Of a stretch of DNA of 64,000 bases, positions 62,959 to 64,000 are shown one piece after another. The position numbers were made by a program, and so were the translations under genes. The notes beneath the pieces are model-generated. The model saw nothing but the letters and a program-made list of their open reading frames with translations. It did no database searches and had not been told where the DNA came from. Each line of letters starts with the position of its first letter. The first letter of the stretch is position 1. Source of the DNA: Acidobacteriota bacterium (GTDB lineage: Bacteria; Acidobacteriota; Thermoanaerobaculia; Multivoradales; Multivoraceae); NCBI GenBank assembly GCA_028875725.1, contig JAPPCR010000006.1, positions 813,786 through 877,785 of the forward strand, in the 5' to 3' direction.

Positions 62959-64000
62959 ATGAAGGGACCTGCACCGATCGGCTCAGCGGCTCGTGCACGG
63001 ACGGGGCGCGGCGCACGGACCAGGCGGCAATCCGGCCGCGTTCTCGCGTACATGGTCATCCTCGCTCTGGCTGCCGGGTTCGCCTGGGCCCAGGAGGCGG
63101 AGGAGCCCAGCGAACTCGACCGGGTGCTGGCGATGCACTACGAGGCGCGGGGCGGCCTCGAGAACTTGCGCTCGATTCAGGGAGCGCGAGCCACCGGGAC
63201 GATGTCGGTGCAGGGCATGGAGGCCCCCTTCACGATTCACCTGCGTCGACCGAACCAGGTCCGGGTGGAAGGCGATTTCGGTGGCATGGCCCTGATCCAG
63301 GCGTTCGACGGCGAGCAGGCGTGGGGTCAGGCGCCCGGCCAGCCCAGGCCGGTCGCCCTCGAAGGAGAGGTGGCGGCTGCCCAGGCCGCGGACGCCACGT
63401 TGAGCAGCCCCTGGTTCGAGTACACGGAGCTGGGCTACGAGGTGGAACTCGCCGGCCGGGAGGAGATCGAGAGCGGCGAAGCCTGGAAGCTCGTGGTCAC
63501 CGCGCCCGGCGGCGTGGCGCACCAGGTCTTCATTGGCACGGAAGACGGGCTGGAAAAGAAGAGGATCTCCAGGGCGGATTTTGGATTCGGGCTGGAGGAT
63601 TCGGAAACCCGGTTCGAGGACTACCGGGACGTCGATGGCCTGATGCTGGCGCACCGGCAGATCCTCGTCTCGTCGTTGGGTGAGATGCCGTTGATCCTGG
63701 ATTCGTACGAGGTCAACCCCGAGATCGATCCGGACATCTTCTTCATGCCGGGGCAGATGGCGGATGCAACACTGGATCTCGACGGGGTCCTGGAGCGCCA
63801 TCGGAGCGCGCGCGGAAGCTCGGCCGCCGAGGTCGAGACCGTGAGCGCCGCCGGCACCGTCGTCCTGCTCGGCTTCGAGGTGCCGATGACGGTGGCCTTC
63901 GCGCGGCCAGGTTCCTTCCGCATCGACATCGACATGCAGGGCCTGCCGATGGTCCTCGCCTACGACGGCGAGACCGCCTGGAACGTGTCGCCGATGCAGG
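62959..64000 (+). CDS. Outer-membrane lipoprotein-sorting (LolA-like) protein, partial at window end
   Basis: An open frame of at least 347 codons running off the right edge. After a long basic n-region comes a hydrophobic signal (YMVILALAAGFAWA-Q), then a domain with DRVLAMHYEARGGLENLRSI, RRPNQVRVEGDFGGMALIQA and FDGEQAWGQAP. This is the 'lipid-carrier/LolA-like' pattern of proteins annotated as outer-membrane lipoprotein-sorting proteins. From about residue 275 the pattern repeats (LDGVLERHRSARG, VPMTVAFARPGSFRIDIDMQ, YDGETAWNVSP), so two modules are fused in tandem. ATG 62959 has GGAGGA upstream; an ATG at 63052 would give a shorter, more ordinary signal peptide. Confidence 0.8.
   Translation, partial: MKGPAPIGSAARARTGRGARTRRQSGRVLAYMVILALAAGFAWAQEAEEPSELDRVLAMHYEARGGLENLRSIQGARATGTMSVQGMEAPFTIHLRRPNQVRVEGDFGGMALIQAFDGEQAWGQAPGQPRPVALEGEVAAAQAADATLSSPWFEYTELGYEVELAGREEIESGEAWKLVVTAPGGVAHQVFIGTEDGLEKKRISRADFGFGLEDSETRFEDYRDVDGLMLAHRQILVSSLGEMPLILDSYEVNPEIDPDIFFMPGQMADATLDLDGVLERHRSARGSSAAEVETVSAAGTVVLLGFEVPMTVAFARPGSFRIDIDMQGLPMVLAYDGETAWNVSPMQ

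Overview
The window is a dense, very GC-rich bacterial chromosome segment (roughly two thirds G+C by eye) with about 47 protein genes. Spacing is tight, ATGA/GTGA start-stop overlaps are frequent, and GTG starts are common. I see no rRNA, tRNA, CRISPR array, prophage or intact insertion sequence. The gene mix is typical of free-living Acidobacteriota-type genomes: secreted 'GKPDFSGNYD' proteins, carboxypeptidase-regulatory-like repeat proteins, DUF3604, sulfatases, family III CoA-transferases, SDRs and a phytanoyl-CoA dioxygenase. That taxonomic placement is an inference from gene families only.

Layout. 57-1599: enoyl-CoA hydratase and SDR pair. 1745-2384: AbrB/PIN toxin-antitoxin pair. 2266-14831: four paralogous exported proteins made of CarboxypepD_reg-like (Ig-fold) modules, two complete and two partial, interrupted on the opposite strand by a small YLDP-motif membrane protein and a methyltransferase whose N-terminal half carries kinase-like catalytic motifs. 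14870-21565 (minus): amidase, esterase, tandem family III CoA-transferase and a serine beta-lactamase-fold hydrolase. 21613-24355: 5'-3' exonuclease and a full-length eukaryote-type methylenetetrahydrofolate reductase. 24307-28099: SDR, second tandem CoA-transferase, VOC protein. 28096-32151: two tandem secreted paralogues and a DUF3604 lipoprotein. 32254-38569: membrane sulfatase-fold protein, IspG, sulfatase, HD protein. 38638-43747: rhomboid-like protein and a three-gene Na+/drug-type ABC exporter whose second permease is fused to a CPBP protease. 43840-47055: APH-type phosphotransferase and ThiC under a TPP riboswitch. 47192-53402: pyruvate dehydrogenase complex (AceE, AceF, lipoyl-bearing E3) and an Hsp15-like S4 protein. 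53440-57293: oligopeptide-binding lipoprotein, a 362-bp non-coding gap, a second AbrB/PIN pair and a third secreted paralogue. 57357-64000: GST, M50-like membrane protein, M28 lipoprotein peptidase, PhyH-type dioxygenase, YjgN/M48 pair and a lipoprotein-sorting-type protein cut by the window end.

How the genes work together. The central metabolic core is the PDH operon, ThiC (the thiamine pathway that makes the PDH cofactor), IspG and MetF. CoA-transferases, ECH and SDRs suggest peripheral acyl-CoA catabolism, and many exported hydrolases and Ig-module proteins point to an elaborate cell envelope.

Most unusual observations: (i) a two-copy non-coding repeat (39440-39617 and 55289-55537) whose 34-35 bp inverted arms differ between copies but stay complementary within each copy, suggesting a structured RNA or mobile palindromic element; (ii) the kinase-motif/methyltransferase fusion with its YLDP partner; (iii) a MetF with the eukaryotic SAM-regulatory domain; (iv) two tandem CoA-transferases that each keep the nucleophilic Asp only in their second half.
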